Assembly (NCBI RefSeq): GCF_013409505.1
Contig: NZ_JACCBN010000001.1
Coordinates: forward strand, 3,286,001-3,350,000
Direction of reading: 5' to 3'
DNA length: 64,000 bases
DNA from: Actinomycetospora corticicola
GTDB lineage: Bacteria > Actinomycetota > Actinomycetes > Mycobacteriales > Pseudonocardiaceae
Numbering within the stretch: position 1 is the first letter of the stretch; every line of letters starts with the position of its first letter. Under the pieces are notes generated by a model. It saw nothing but the letters and a program-made list of their open reading frames with translations. It had not been told where the DNA came from and did no database searches. Of the stretch, positions 26,262 through 34,823 are shown piece by piece. Position numbers and translations under genes: made by a program.

Positions 26262-27404
26262 TCACGCCGCGTCTGCGGCGTGGACGAGGAGCGGCACGAG
26301 CCGTTCGGCGCTCGTCGTCGACCCGTGCTGGCCCGGCAGCCGCGCGAGGACGGGCTCGTCCACGCTGCGCACCACGGCGGCGGTGCCGCGCAGCGCGACG
26401 AGCAGGTCGGGCAGCCGGTCCCGGTGCTCCGTGGTGACCGGACCGAACCAGCGGGTGTCCTCGAGCTCCTCGGTCCCGACGACGAGCGCGTCCTCGCCGA
26501 GGGTGGTGGTCCAGGCCGCACGGACGTCGTCGACGGTGCCGGGGCGGCAGTAGAGCAGCCGGGCCCGGGGGTCGCCGCCGACGAGCGGCCCGTGCTCGAG
26601 CAGGGCGGCGTCGGTGTCGGCGTCGTGGCGGCGGTCGACGTGGACCATCCCGTGGTCGCCGGTGACCGCGAGCAGCGTGCCAGGGGTCAGGTCCCCGGCG
26701 AGCATCGCGACGAAGTGGTCGATCATGCGGAGCTGCTGCCGCCACGCGAGCGATCCGGGCCCGTGCAGGTGGCCCAGCTGGTCCAGGTCGGCGTGATAGG
26801 CGTACACGAGGCCGGGCGGCGCCTGCAGGATCTCGGCGGCGAGGTCGCCGAAGGAGCCCACCCCGCGGTAGGTCGCCCCGCGGAGGCCGGAGCGGGTGAG
26901 GCCGGACTCCCGGAAGGCCCGGTCGGACACGACGGTGCAGGCGACATCGGTCCGTTCGAAGACCGTGGGGCGGGGCTGGACGCGTTCCGGGACGAGCCGC
27001 TCGCGCAGGTCCTCCTTCCCCCGCGTCCACGTGAGGGCGTCGAGGAGGACGTCGTCGACGCGGAAGCGCACGCCGAGGGTGCCGTGCGCGCCCGGGGGCA
27101 GGCCGGTGCCGAGGCTCGTCACGCTGATCGGGGTGCTGCTGGGGAACCCGACCTGCAGCGGCCCGACGTCGGGCATCCCGGCGAGGAACGGGGCGTCGCC
27201 GGCGTGGGCGTCGAGCAGCTCACGGCCCAGTCCGTCGACGAGCAGGAGCACGGTGTTCCGGGCCGGGGGCAGCTCGAGCCGCCGTGACCGGTCGTCGGGA
27301 AGAGGGTGTCCGAGCGCGCGCAGCATCGCCGGGAGCACCGCGTCGAGTCCGACCACGCGGCCGATCCTGGCGGGTGGGCGAGCGCGGCGCGAGGCGTCAC
27401 CCAT
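26262..27404 (-). CDS. alkaline phosphatase superfamily phosphodiesterase/pyrophosphatase
   Basis: A 380-residue enzyme of the type I phosphodiesterase/nucleotide pyrophosphatase family. Metal ligands and nucleophile can be placed: VLLLVDGLGREL (Asp), FPSSTPISVTSLGTG (nucleophilic Thr), YAYHADLDQLGHLHGP (Asp and His) and VTGDHGMVHVD (Asp, His). No signal peptide is seen, so it should act in the cytoplasm. The substrate is not evident. ATG 27404 is used; upstream of it lies the PrsW gene on the same strand, 60 bases away, so co-transcription is likely. Confidence 0.87.
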   Translation of the reverse strand: MGDASRRARPPARIGRVVGLDAVLPAMLRALGHPLPDDRSRRLELPPARNTVLLLVDGLGRELLDAHAGDAPFLAGMPDVGPLQVGFPSSTPISVTSLGTGLPPGAHGTLGVRFRVDDVLLDALTWTRGKEDLRERLVPERVQPRPTVFERTDVACTVVSDRAFRESGLTRSGLRGATYRGVGSFGDLAAEILQAPPGLVYAYHADLDQLGHLHGPGSLAWRQQLRMIDHFVAMLAGDLTPGTLLAVTGDHGMVHVDRRHDADTDAALLEHGPLVGGDPRARLLYCRPGTVDDVRAAWTTTLGEDALVVGTEELEDTRWFGPVTTEHRDRLPDLLVALRGTAAVVRSVDEPVLARLPGQHGSTTSAERLVPLLVHAADAA

Positions 27405-27464
27405 CGGGCCGGCGGCCTGGCTCCGAGCCCGACGGGTGACGTCTCGTCGGCCCCCTCCAGGGCG

Positions 27465-28262
27465 TCAGGCGGCTGCGACCGCCTCCGGGGCGTGCCGCGG
27501 CCCGTGCGAGAGCCGGTGCGCGGTGACGAGCAGCAGGGCGAACGCCACGATCGCCAGCACGACGTAGACGATCAGGCCGCCGACCGAGTCCCAGATGGTG
27601 TGCAGGACGACGGCGACGAGGTAGGTGCCGACGAACCACCAGAAGCCGTGCCCGAGCCGGACCCAGCGCCAGAGCGCGGCGGCGGTGAGGCCGGTCCACG
27701 CCATGTGGGCCGCGGGGCTGAGCAGACCGCGCAGCAGCAGCTCGGAGTCGACGGCGGCGATGTTGCCGCGGCTCGCGACGAGCGTGGTGAGCGCATAGCC
27801 CATCGTCTCCAGGGCCGCGAAGCCCGCGCCGGAGGCGACGCCCAGCACGAGCCCGTTCGCGGGGCCGTGGCGGAAGCGCGGGAGGGCGAGCATCGCCGCG
27901 GGGATGACGAGCTTGGCCGCCTCCTCGATGACGGCGACCACGAGCATCGGGAGCCCGCCGAGCCGCTGCAGCGCGTCGTACTCGAGCGTCCCGGCGACGA
28001 CGGTGCCGATGACCCCGCCGAGCAGCGCGGCGATCGCGAGCGGGCCGGTGCCGACGTCGGTGGGCAGCCGGCGGGAGGCGACGAAGGTCAGGAAGGACGC
28101 GGGCACCACGGCCGCGCCGATCAGGATCAGCGACGGGAGGAAGTTGGGGTTCAGCGTGTCGACCACGGTGCGCCGCACCAGTTCGAACAGGACGATCCCG
28201 ACGACGAGCACGACGATCCACATCCACCGCGCGACGCGGGCGGGGGGCTGCACGGTGGTCAC
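27465..28262 (-). CDS. PrsW-family intramembrane glutamic protease
   Basis: A 265-residue membrane protein with about eight helices and all three PrsW signatures: EEAAK (residues 113-117), FAALE and HTIWD. PrsW proteases cut membrane substrates such as anti-sigma factors; no sigma factor is adjacent. GTG 28262 is taken as start, though the ribosome site is weak and GTG 28253 would serve too. Followed by the phosphodiesterase gene. Confidence 0.88.
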   Translation of the reverse strand: MTTVQPPARVARWMWIVVLVVGIVLFELVRRTVVDTLNPNFLPSLILIGAAVVPASFLTFVASRRLPTDVGTGPLAIAALLGGVIGTVVAGTLEYDALQRLGGLPMLVVAVIEEAAKLVIPAAMLALPRFRHGPANGLVLGVASGAGFAALETMGYALTTLVASRGNIAAVDSELLLRGLLSPAAHMAWTGLTAAALWRWVRLGHGFWWFVGTYLVAVVLHTIWDSVGGLIVYVVLAIVAFALLLVTAHRLSHGPRHAPEAVAAA

Positions 28263-28387
28263 GGGAGCATCATGGCGTCGCCGGGCCCGTCGGCCCAGTC
28301 CTCGCGCCCGGCCCCACCTGCAGGAATGACGCATTCCCGACGTCGGGGGCGCGAACGGGGCCATACCCGCCCGCCCCGACGCAGGGG

Positions 28388-28422
28388 ACCGCCCGGGACG
28401 AGGCGACGACGTCCCGGGCGGT
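28388..28422 (-). terminator. hairpin behind the 28451-29769 gene pair
   Basis: ACCGCCCGGGACG (28388-28400) is perfectly inverted at 28410-28422, 9-base loop, 28 bases after the stop at 28451. It probably ends the transcript of the two paralogous genes. Confidence 0.7.
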
Positions 28423-28450
28423 CGGGGAGGGTGGTCCTGGTCCTGCGGCG

Positions 28451-28957
28451 CTACAGGGAGAGCAGCCGGTCGAAGAACTCGCGGTAGCGGCGCAGGGCCT
28501 GCCGCAGCTCCTCGGTGCCCGGCTCGGCGTTGCCGCTCCACTCCGCCTCGAGCTCGGAGCGCTGGTCGCGGAAGACGCGGCTCACCTCGTCGAGCACCTC
28601 GCCCACGAGCTGGTCGGCCTCGGTGACCGACTGCCGCGGCTCGTCGACGAAGCCGGCCTGCACCTCCTGCCACCGGTTGCGCAGGCGCTCCGAGGCGCTC
28701 GGGTCGAGTACGGAGACGCCCTGGTCGTCCTGCGCGTCGTGGTCGTGCTGCCCGGCGTGGTCGCCGTGCTGGCGCGTGTAGCGGCCGGGTCCGTCGTCGT
28801 CGCGGCGGGCGTCGGTCGCGGGCCCGTCGTGGCGGGCGTCGGCGTGTCCGGCGTCGGGCCGGTCGTCGCGGCGGTCGGCCAGGTCGTCCCGGCGGTCGGC
28901 CAGGTCGTCCCGGCGGCCCCCGAGGTCCTCGCTGCTGGTGTCGGCGTGGGTGCTCAC
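28451..28957 (-). CDS. hypothetical protein, shortened paralogue of its upstream neighbour
   Basis: A 168-residue protein of unknown function. The first 80 residues are a low-complexity Arg/Asp/His run with two copies of RRDDLAD. Residues 88-168 form a helical domain also found in the upstream protein: RNRWQEVQAGFVDEPRQSV here matches FQGDWKRIQGEFVDDPGGAV there, and both end with TE(E/D)LR..YR....LL. It lacks the membrane helix of its neighbour. ATG 28957 overlaps the previous stop by ATGA, so the pair is one operon. Confidence 0.75.
   Translation of the reverse strand: MSTHADTSSEDLGGRRDDLADRRDDLADRRDDRPDAGHADARHDGPATDARRDDDGPGRYTRQHGDHAGQHDHDAQDDQGVSVLDPSASERLRNRWQEVQAGFVDEPRQSVTEADQLVGEVLDEVSRVFRDQRSELEAEWSGNAEPGTEELRQALRRYREFFDRLLSL
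28871..28912. repeat. two tandem 21-bp units inside a gene
   Basis: Two adjacent identical 21-base units beginning GCGGTCGGCCAGGTCG code for the repeated RRDDLAD text of the 28451-28957 protein. The exact nucleotide identity suggests recent duplication by slippage. Confidence 0.8.
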
Positions 28958-29769
28958 CGTCGGCTCCTGTCGTCGTCGCGGGCCTGGTCGTGGTCGGGGT
29001 GCGTGCGGTCGTCGCGGCCGCGGTCGTCGGTGCGACCCCGGTCGCGGTCGTCGATGCGGTCGCGGTCGTCGATGCGGTCGCGGTCGTCGTGCCGGTCCCG
29101 GTCCCGGTCGTCGGAGCGCCTTTCGCGGTCGTCGGCGCGGTGACCGTTCTCGCGGTGGCGACCCGAGCGGTCGTCGTCGTGGGCCCGGTCGTCGGCCCGG
29201 CGGTCGTCCCGGCCGTGCCCGTCCCGCCCGTGGTCGTCCCGGTCGTCGAGCAGGGCCTCGACGAGGCTCCGGTAGGACGTCACGGCGCCGCGCAGGTCCT
29301 CGGTGTCGGCGCTGCCGTCGCGCTGGGCGTCCCGGACGCGGCGGGCCTCGCGGTAGTTCTCGACGACGCGGGGGTGCTCGACGGAGATGTCGTTGGCCCG
29401 CTGGTCGAAGTCGTCGACCGGGTAGCCGCGCTCGCGCATGATCGTGGTGACCAGGGAGTCGGCCTTCTCGACCGCCCCACCCGGGTCGTCCACGAACTCG
29501 CCCTGGATGCGCTTCCAGTCGCCCTGGAACCGCTCGCGGGTCTGGGGGTCGATCGGGCGCAGGTCGAGCTGCTGGTGGCGCTTGCGGCGCTCGGCCAGCT
29601 CCTTCTCGGCCTCGCCCCGGCTGCCCGACCCCTCGACCACGCGGTCGTACTCGGGGCCGAACTCCTCCTGGAGCTGCTGGGAGCGACGCTTGCGGGCGAT
29701 CGCGAGACCTCCGCCGACCAGCGCGGCCAGGACGACGACCACCACGATGACGACGATGACCGTGCTCAT
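28954..29769 (-). CDS. membrane-anchored hypothetical protein with Asp/Arg/His-rich tail
   Basis: A 271-residue protein. Residues 4-25 are one Val/Ile membrane helix followed by ARKRR, so the rest is cytoplasmic. Residues 30-185 form a helical domain with conserved-looking EEFGPEYDRVV, ERRKRHQQLDLRPI, RIQGEFVDDPGGAVEKADSLV and EHPRVVENYREA motifs, known to me from many actinobacterial proteins of unknown function. Residues 190-271 are a low-complexity tail of DDRDR/DDRDRIDDRDR units, probably disordered. ATG 29769 has GGAGGG upstream. First gene of the pair. Confidence 0.82.
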   Translation of the reverse strand: MSTVIVVIVVVVVLAALVGGGLAIARKRRSQQLQEEFGPEYDRVVEGSGSRGEAEKELAERRKRHQQLDLRPIDPQTRERFQGDWKRIQGEFVDDPGGAVEKADSLVTTIMRERGYPVDDFDQRANDISVEHPRVVENYREARRVRDAQRDGSADTEDLRGAVTSYRSLVEALLDDRDDHGRDGHGRDDRRADDRAHDDDRSGRHRENGHRADDRERRSDDRDRDRHDDRDRIDDRDRIDDRDRGRTDDRGRDDRTHPDHDQARDDDRSRR

Positions 29770-29959
29770 GAGATGCCCTCCGGCGGGCGGATGTTCATGA
29801 CCCAGAGCGTCGTCCCGCACACGGGCGGTATCAATCGACCGTCAAGCGGCAAGTGTGTTGCGTCACACAGCCGTCAGCCGAATGCCACAAACCTCGACAC
29901 GCCGTTCGGTTCCTGACGGTCACCCGATCGTGGCGGACGGGTGGCCGGTCGCGGCGACG

Positions 29960-30790
29960 TCACCCACCGTGCCGCACCGACCCGACGTCGGGAAGGGCCA
30001 GCAGGGCCTCGACCTCCGCGAGCCACTCCTCGCGGTGGGCGGACTCGTCGTGGATGACGTGGCCCGCGCCGTCGATGCGGCGGACGGACACGTCGGGGTG
30101 GCTCCGCGCCAGGGCGGCGACGGCCGCGGCCGGGAGCACGGACCCGGTGCCCTCCCCCGCCGCCAGGACGCGGACCGGCACGGAGACCGGGGCGTCGAGG
30201 TCGAGGGCGGCGAGCGACGAGCCGTCGGCGACGGCGCCGAGCGCAGCGGGGTCGACGTCGAGCAGACCCCGCGCGCGGGCGTCGAGCACCTCGGGACCCT
30301 GCACCTCCGACGCCGGGCGACCACCGAGGACCGGCATCGCCCCGAGCGCCGCCGCCACCGTCGCCGCGTCGACGTCCGCGTCCTGCCAGCGCGTGACCTG
30401 CCGCTGCAGGACCTGGAAGATCGGCGCCACCGTGCCGACGTCCGCCGGCCGCAGCGGCGGGTCCTCGAGCAGCGCGGCGCGGACCAGGTCGGGGCGGCGC
30501 TGCGCGAGCGTCCACCCCACCGCTCCCCCGAGTGAGTTCCCGACGACGAGCGCGGGTCCGGTCCCGTCGAGCAGGGCCTCGACGTCGGCGACGTAGCCCG
30601 CGAGGTCGTAGCCGCCGGGCACGCGCGGCGATCCGCCGTGCCCGCGGAGGTCGACGAGGACGACGCGTGCCCGGTCGGCGAGTGCGTCGGCGGCGAACGT
30701 GAACGTCCGCAGGCTGTTGCCGACCCCGTGCAGGAACACGATCCTCGGCGCGTCCTCCGCGCCGGCGGTGACGACGTTCAGCGCGACCAT
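29960..30790 (-). CDS. alpha/beta hydrolase
   Basis: A 276-residue alpha/beta hydrolase fold enzyme. Oxyanion HG is in FLHGVGNSLRTF, the nucleophile elbow is GNSLGG (Ser near residue 97), and the catalytic His lies in DGAGHVIHDE. An acid residue would come from the strand before VLAAGEGTG. The substrate is not evident; similar proteins hydrolyse lactones or esters of aromatic catabolism. ATG 30790. A family B palindrome separates it from the MetE-like gene upstream. Confidence 0.88.
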   Translation of the reverse strand: MVALNVVTAGAEDAPRIVFLHGVGNSLRTFTFAADALADRARVVLVDLRGHGGSPRVPGGYDLAGYVADVEALLDGTGPALVVGNSLGGAVGWTLAQRRPDLVRAALLEDPPLRPADVGTVAPIFQVLQRQVTRWQDADVDAATVAAALGAMPVLGGRPASEVQGPEVLDARARGLLDVDPAALGAVADGSSLAALDLDAPVSVPVRVLAAGEGTGSVLPAAAVAALARSHPDVSVRRIDGAGHVIHDESAHREEWLAEVEALLALPDVGSVRHGG

Positions 30791-30809
30791 GATCGCCAGT
30801 CTCCCCCCT

Positions 30810-30868
30810 CGTGGCAGGAAAGCGTCGTTGCTGCCACTGGCTGACAGCAACGACGCTTTCCTGCCACG
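30810..30868. repeat. family B intergenic palindrome, copy 2
   Basis: Perfect 24-base arms (30810-30833 and 30845-30868), core GCGTCGTTGCTG, 11-base loop. It begins eight bases after the MetE-like stop on the minus strand and ends 20 bases before the hydrolase start at 30790. It therefore can end the four-gene operon and shield the hydrolase gene. Confidence 0.85.
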
Positions 30869-30876
30869 GGAGGCGA

Positions 30877-31893
30877 TCAGGCCCGCAGGATTCGCGCGGC
30901 CCCGGCCATGGCGGCCATCTTCCCGTCGGCGACGTCGCGGGGCAGGTACTTCATCCCGCAGTCGGTGGCGATGACGATCTGCTCGGGCGGCAGGTAGTCG
31001 AACGCCCGCCGCACGCGGCCGGCCACGGTCTCGGCGGTCTCGACCTCCGGGTCGGACAGGTCGATCACCCCCAGGATGATCGTCTTGTCGGTGAGGTCGC
31101 GGAGCACCCCGAGGTCGAGCCCGGACTGCGCGGTCTCGATCGAGATCTGGTCGACCGGACAGTTCGCGAGCTCGGGCAGGAACGAGTAGCCCTCCGGCCG
31201 CTCGTGGATGATCGCCGCGTACCCGAAGCACAGGTGCACCGCCGTCGTGCCGGTGACGCCCTCGAGCGCGGCGTTCAACGCGGCCAGCCCGTACTGCCGC
31301 GCCGGCTCCGGGCGGGCCTGCATGTAGGGCTCGTCGATCTGGACGACGTCGGCGCCCGCGTCGAACAGGTCCTTCACCTCGGCGTTCACCGCCGCCGCGT
31401 AGGCCATCGCGGCGGCCTCGGCGTCGGGATAGAAGTCGTTCTGCGCCTGCTGGGACATCGTGAACGGACCCGGCACCGTGATCTTGATGGTGCGGTCGGT
31501 GTTCGCCCGCAGGAACTCCACGTCCCGGCGCTCGATCGGGTGCGTCCGGCGGATCTCCCCGGCGATCCGCGGCACCGGGTTCGGGTGCCCGGAGCGGTCC
31601 AGTGCGCTGCCCGGGTTGTCGATGTCGACCCCGTCCAGCGCGGTCGCCATGTGGTTGGAGTAGCTCTCGCGACGCATCTCGCCGTCGGTGATGACATCGA
31701 GCCCGGCGCGCTCCTGCGCCCGGATCGCGAGCAGCGTCGCGTCGTCCTGGGCCTGCTCGAGGTACTGCTCCTCGACCCGCCACAGCTCCTTCGCCCGCAC
31801 CCGCGGCGGGAACCGGCCCGCCAGCTTCGCGCGGTCGATCAGCCAGTCCGGCTGGGCGTACGAGCCGACCAGCGAGGTGGGCAGCAGGGTCAC
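30877..31893 (-). CDS. MetE-like cobalamin-independent methyltransferase domain
   Basis: A 338-residue single barrel related to the C-terminal half of methionine synthase MetE and to uroporphyrinogen decarboxylase. Zinc ligands can be aligned: His and Cys in VHLCFGY, Glu in ISIETAQ and Cys in TDCGMKYLP. It lacks the N-terminal MetE half, so it is not a standard methionine synthase; short forms transfer methyl groups between other donors and thiols. GTG 31893 overlaps the dioxygenase stop as GTGA, so it belongs to the operon starting at 34718. A role in that pathway, such as demethylation, is inferred. Confidence 0.85.
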   Translation of the reverse strand: MTLLPTSLVGSYAQPDWLIDRAKLAGRFPPRVRAKELWRVEEQYLEQAQDDATLLAIRAQERAGLDVITDGEMRRESYSNHMATALDGVDIDNPGSALDRSGHPNPVPRIAGEIRRTHPIERRDVEFLRANTDRTIKITVPGPFTMSQQAQNDFYPDAEAAAMAYAAAVNAEVKDLFDAGADVVQIDEPYMQARPEPARQYGLAALNAALEGVTGTTAVHLCFGYAAIIHERPEGYSFLPELANCPVDQISIETAQSGLDLGVLRDLTDKTIILGVIDLSDPEVETAETVAGRVRRAFDYLPPEQIVIATDCGMKYLPRDVADGKMAAMAGAARILRA

Positions 31894-32771
31894 GAGGACA
31901 CCGCCTGCAGCACGAAGTCGTACTCCGCCTCGAGCCACGGGACGTCGCTGGACCCGCCGTCGGGCGTGGGGCCCGGGTCCCGCTCGACGAAGCGCACGAT
32001 GAGCTCCTCCTTGACGCCGTAGACGACGTCGGTGCCGAGGTACTCGGCGCCCTCCTGGAACAGGTGCGTGATCAGCGGCTCGTAGCCCGGCACCGCCATC
32101 CAGAAGTGCACGTGCGCGGGGCGCATCCAGCTGATGTCCGTCGCGTGGATCAGCTCGCCGACCGGCCCGTCCATGGGGATGGCATAGCCCTTGGGCGCGA
32201 TCGTGCGCAGGCAGTACGACCCGTCGTCGCGCGAGCGGTACTTCGCCCGCAGCCGGGCCTCGTCGACGTCGAGCTGCGACTCGTAGGCGCCCTCGGCGTC
32301 GGCCTGCCAGACGTCCATCTCCGCGTCGGCGACCGGTGTGCCGTCGAGCGAGCGGACGACGCCGTGGACGTAGAGCGGGGTGCCCTCGACCCCGTCGGAC
32401 ATGTCGCCGCCGAAGCCGAGCGACGGCGACTCGTCGATGAAGAACGGCCCGAGCACCGTCGCCGGGGTCGCGCCCTCCTGCAGCCGGTTGTTCTGCTGGA
32501 CGACGAGCATCGACAGTCCGAGCACGTCGGAGGCGAGGATGAACTCCTCGCGCTTGTCGTCGCTGATCTGCCCGGTGCGGGTGAGCCAGCGGATCGCGGC
32601 CATCCACTCGGCCTCGGTCAGCTGGGTCTCGCGGGCGAAGGCGTGCAGGTGCCGGACGAGCGACGTCAGCAGCTCGGCGGTCCGGGGGTCGTGGGCCGTG
32701 GCCCACCGCTCGACGGCGACGTCGGTGATCGTCTCCTCGGTGACGGTCCGCGGCGTGGTGGAGGACGTCAT
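31890..32771 (-). CDS. intradiol ring-cleavage dioxygenase (hydroxyquinol/catechol 1,2-type)
   Basis: A 293-residue Fe(III) intradiol dioxygenase that opens catechol-type rings between the hydroxyls. The N-terminal helical dimerisation domain (12-100) is followed by GPFFIDESP and the beta-sandwich. Iron ligands are Tyr in PLYVHG, Tyr in GYAIP, and His in RPAHVHFW. The shape favours hydroxyquinol or chlorocatechol dioxygenases over protocatechuate 3,4-dioxygenase. ATG 32771 overlaps the citryl-CoA-lyase-like stop. No maleylacetate reductase is adjacent. Confidence 0.9.
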   Translation of the reverse strand: MTSSTTPRTVTEETITDVAVERWATAHDPRTAELLTSLVRHLHAFARETQLTEAEWMAAIRWLTRTGQISDDKREEFILASDVLGLSMLVVQQNNRLQEGATPATVLGPFFIDESPSLGFGGDMSDGVEGTPLYVHGVVRSLDGTPVADAEMDVWQADAEGAYESQLDVDEARLRAKYRSRDDGSYCLRTIAPKGYAIPMDGPVGELIHATDISWMRPAHVHFWMAVPGYEPLITHLFQEGAEYLGTDVVYGVKEELIVRFVERDPGPTPDGGSSDVPWLEAEYDFVLQAVSS

Positions 32772-33583
32772 CGTTGCTCCTCGGGAAGGGACGGCGGCTG
32801 GTAGGGATCAGGGTCCACCGGTCGGTTGTGCAGGTCGACCGACAGGAAGATGTCTCCTGCGACGGGGTGGCGCAGTTCCTCGGCGAGCTGACCGATCAGA
32901 CCCGCCGTCCGGGCCAGCAGGGCGAAGCCGCGCAGCAGCTCCAGCGGGAGCCCGAGATCGGCGAGGACCGCCCCGCACACCCCGGCGCCGTTGAGCGGCA
33001 GCGTCTTCCCGAGCACCTGCGGGTGGACCCGGCCGATCGCGGCGAACAGCGCCAGGTGCGGCCCGGTCACGCCCTCCTCGGCGGCGAGCGCCATCAGCTT
33101 CGGCGTGCGCGGGTCACCCTGCTTGTGCACGTGGTGCCCGAGCCCGGGGACGAACCGCTTCGCCGCGCGCTGGCGCTGGAGCACGTCGAGCGCCAGCGCG
33201 TCCCACCCGGCGTCGTCGGTGGGCAGCGGCGTGGTCAGCTGCTCGTGCAGGAACCGACCGCAGTCCTCGGTGACGCCGAGGAACCGGGAACCACCGGCCA
33301 GGAGGCCCGCCGCGATCGCGCCCTGCACCGAGTCCGGAGCGGAGAGGTGCGTCAGGCGCGTGACGATCGCGGTGGGGGTGTAGCCGTGGTCGGCCAGCGC
33401 CGCGAGGACGGCCTCGAACACGCGGGTCTCCCCCGGCGAGGGGCGACGCTGCGTGGCCAGCCAGAACGCCAGCTCCCCGAACCCGACCTGCCCCATGACA
33501 TCGTCCACCAGGTCGTGGCCGAGCAGGGTGATCCTGTCGGGCGACGACGCCCCGAGGGCGGTCTCGTACTCGTGCTCACTCAC
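32768..33583 (-). CDS. citryl-CoA lyase / citrate synthase-like protein
   Basis: A 271-residue short citrate-synthase-fold protein. The second active-site segment is present as GLGHHVHKQGDPRTPKL (catalytic His), but the His-bearing GGAxHGG loop of true citrate synthases is replaced by GGSRFLGVTEDC, as in the citryl-CoA lyase group. It probably cleaves or forms a branched 3-hydroxyacyl-CoA bond using a CoA ester made by the preceding transferase. GTG 33583 lies inside the CaiB gene end (8-base overlap). Substrate unknown. Confidence 0.85.
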   Translation of the reverse strand: MSEHEYETALGASSPDRITLLGHDLVDDVMGQVGFGELAFWLATQRRPSPGETRVFEAVLAALADHGYTPTAIVTRLTHLSAPDSVQGAIAAGLLAGGSRFLGVTEDCGRFLHEQLTTPLPTDDAGWDALALDVLQRQRAAKRFVPGLGHHVHKQGDPRTPKLMALAAEEGVTGPHLALFAAIGRVHPQVLGKTLPLNGAGVCGAVLADLGLPLELLRGFALLARTAGLIGQLAEELRHPVAGDIFLSVDLHNRPVDPDPYQPPSLPEEQR

Positions 33584-34718
33584 CGCTGCTCAGCCACTTC
33601 CTCAGTTCGACACCGTGCTCGTCGAGCTCGGGCGGGGGCAGCTCGTAGACCGCCGGGGTCGCGGAGAACCGGATGGGGTGCCTCGTCGTCGGGACCGCGC
33701 GGTCACCCTCGCCGACCTCGACGACCGGGTCCAGCCCGAAGCGCTCCGCCATCGCGAACCCGCCGTCGATCGACTGGATCGGCCCGCACGGCACGCCGGC
33801 GGCGACGAGCAGGTCGAACCACTCGACGGCGGAGCGCTCCTTCAGCTTCTCCACCAGCACCGGCCGCAGGTCGTCCCGGTTCTCCGTCCGGTCGGCGTTG
33901 CGGGCGTAGCGCTCGTCGTCGGCGACCTCGGGGATGCCGAGCGCCTCGCAGAGCTTGCGGAACTGCCCGTCGTTCGCCGCGGCGATGATGATGTCGTCGT
34001 CGGCCGTGGCGAGCGGCTCGTACGGGAAGACGCTGGGGTGGGCGTTGCCCATACGGTGCGGGACCACCCCGCCCGCGACCCACGCGCTGGAGTGGTTCAC
34101 CAGCCCGGTCAGCGCCGAGGACAGCAGGTTCAGCTCGACGTGCTGGCCCTCGCCGCTGCGATCGCGGTGGCGCAGGGCGGCGAGGATGCCGATGACGGCG
34201 TGGTTGCCGGCCATCACGTCGAAGACGGAGATGCCGGCGCGGAAGGGCTCGCCGTCGGGATCGCCGGTGAGGTCCATCAGTCCGGAGATGGCCTGGACCA
34301 TGAGGTCGTAGCCCGGGACGTGCGCGCCCTTCCCCGAGCCGAAGCCGGAGATGCTCGCGTAGACGACGCCGGGGTTCTCGCGGGCGACGGACTCGAAGTC
34401 CAGCCCGTACTTCGTCATGCCACCGGGGCGCAGGTTCTCGATCACCACGTCCGCGCGGCGGGCGAGTTCCTGCGCGAGGGCGACGTCGTCCGGGTCGCGC
34501 AGGTCCAACGCGATCGAGCGCTTCCCACGGTTGATCCCCAGGTAGTACGTCGAGGTCTCCCCGCGCGTCGGCGGCATCCACGTGCGCGTGTCGTCGCCGT
34601 TCGGGCCCTCGACCTTCACCACCTCGGCACCCATGTCCGCGAGCAGCATCGTCGCGTAGGGACCGGCGAGGATCCGGGAGAAGTCGGCCACGAGCACCCC
34701 GTCGAGCGGGCCAGCCAT
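33576..34718 (-). CDS. CaiB/BaiF family CoA-transferase
   Basis: A 380-residue class III CoA-transferase. Start VLVADFSRILAGPYATMLLADMGAEVVKVE, then INRGKRSIALDL, DVVIENLRPG and the catalytic Asp in LTGDPDGEPFRAG are all typical; the C-terminal RHPIRFSATPA closes the fold. It moves CoA from a donor acyl-CoA to an organic acid. First gene of a four-gene overlapping operon (CoA-transferase, lyase, dioxygenase, MetE-like). ATG 34718 with AAGGGA upstream; a GTCCGN5CGGAC operator lies 15 bases before it. Confidence 0.93.
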   Translation of the reverse strand: MAGPLDGVLVADFSRILAGPYATMLLADMGAEVVKVEGPNGDDTRTWMPPTRGETSTYYLGINRGKRSIALDLRDPDDVALAQELARRADVVIENLRPGGMTKYGLDFESVARENPGVVYASISGFGSGKGAHVPGYDLMVQAISGLMDLTGDPDGEPFRAGISVFDVMAGNHAVIGILAALRHRDRSGEGQHVELNLLSSALTGLVNHSSAWVAGGVVPHRMGNAHPSVFPYEPLATADDDIIIAAANDGQFRKLCEALGIPEVADDERYARNADRTENRDDLRPVLVEKLKERSAVEWFDLLVAAGVPCGPIQSIDGGFAMAERFGLDPVVEVGEGDRAVPTTRHPIRFSATPAVYELPPPELDEHGVELRKWLSSGE

Positions 34719-34732
34719 GCGCGATCCCTTCT

Positions 34733-34747
34733 GTCCGTCTGACGGAC
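34733..34747. promoter_or_regulatory. probable IclR operator before the CaiB operon
   Basis: GTCCGTCTGACGGAC is a perfect palindrome with an odd centre (GTCCGN5CGGAC), 15 bases upstream of the CoA-transferase start, followed by another GTCCG half at 34752. The same pattern occurs twice in the iclR/amidohydrolase intergenic region. Confidence 0.6.
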
Positions 34748-34823
34748 GGTCGTCCGTCGATGATCCTGAGCCTTCCCGACGACGGGCGTCAAGGCTGGGC
34801 GGAGTCGGGCTCGGCGTCGGGCG

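Noticed and set aside
28985..29130. Repeated GATGCGGTCGCGGTCGTC units suggesting a CRISPR-like or satellite array
   Set aside because: The units are in frame within the 28954-29769 gene and encode DDRDR/DDRDRI protein repeats; spacers are absent.
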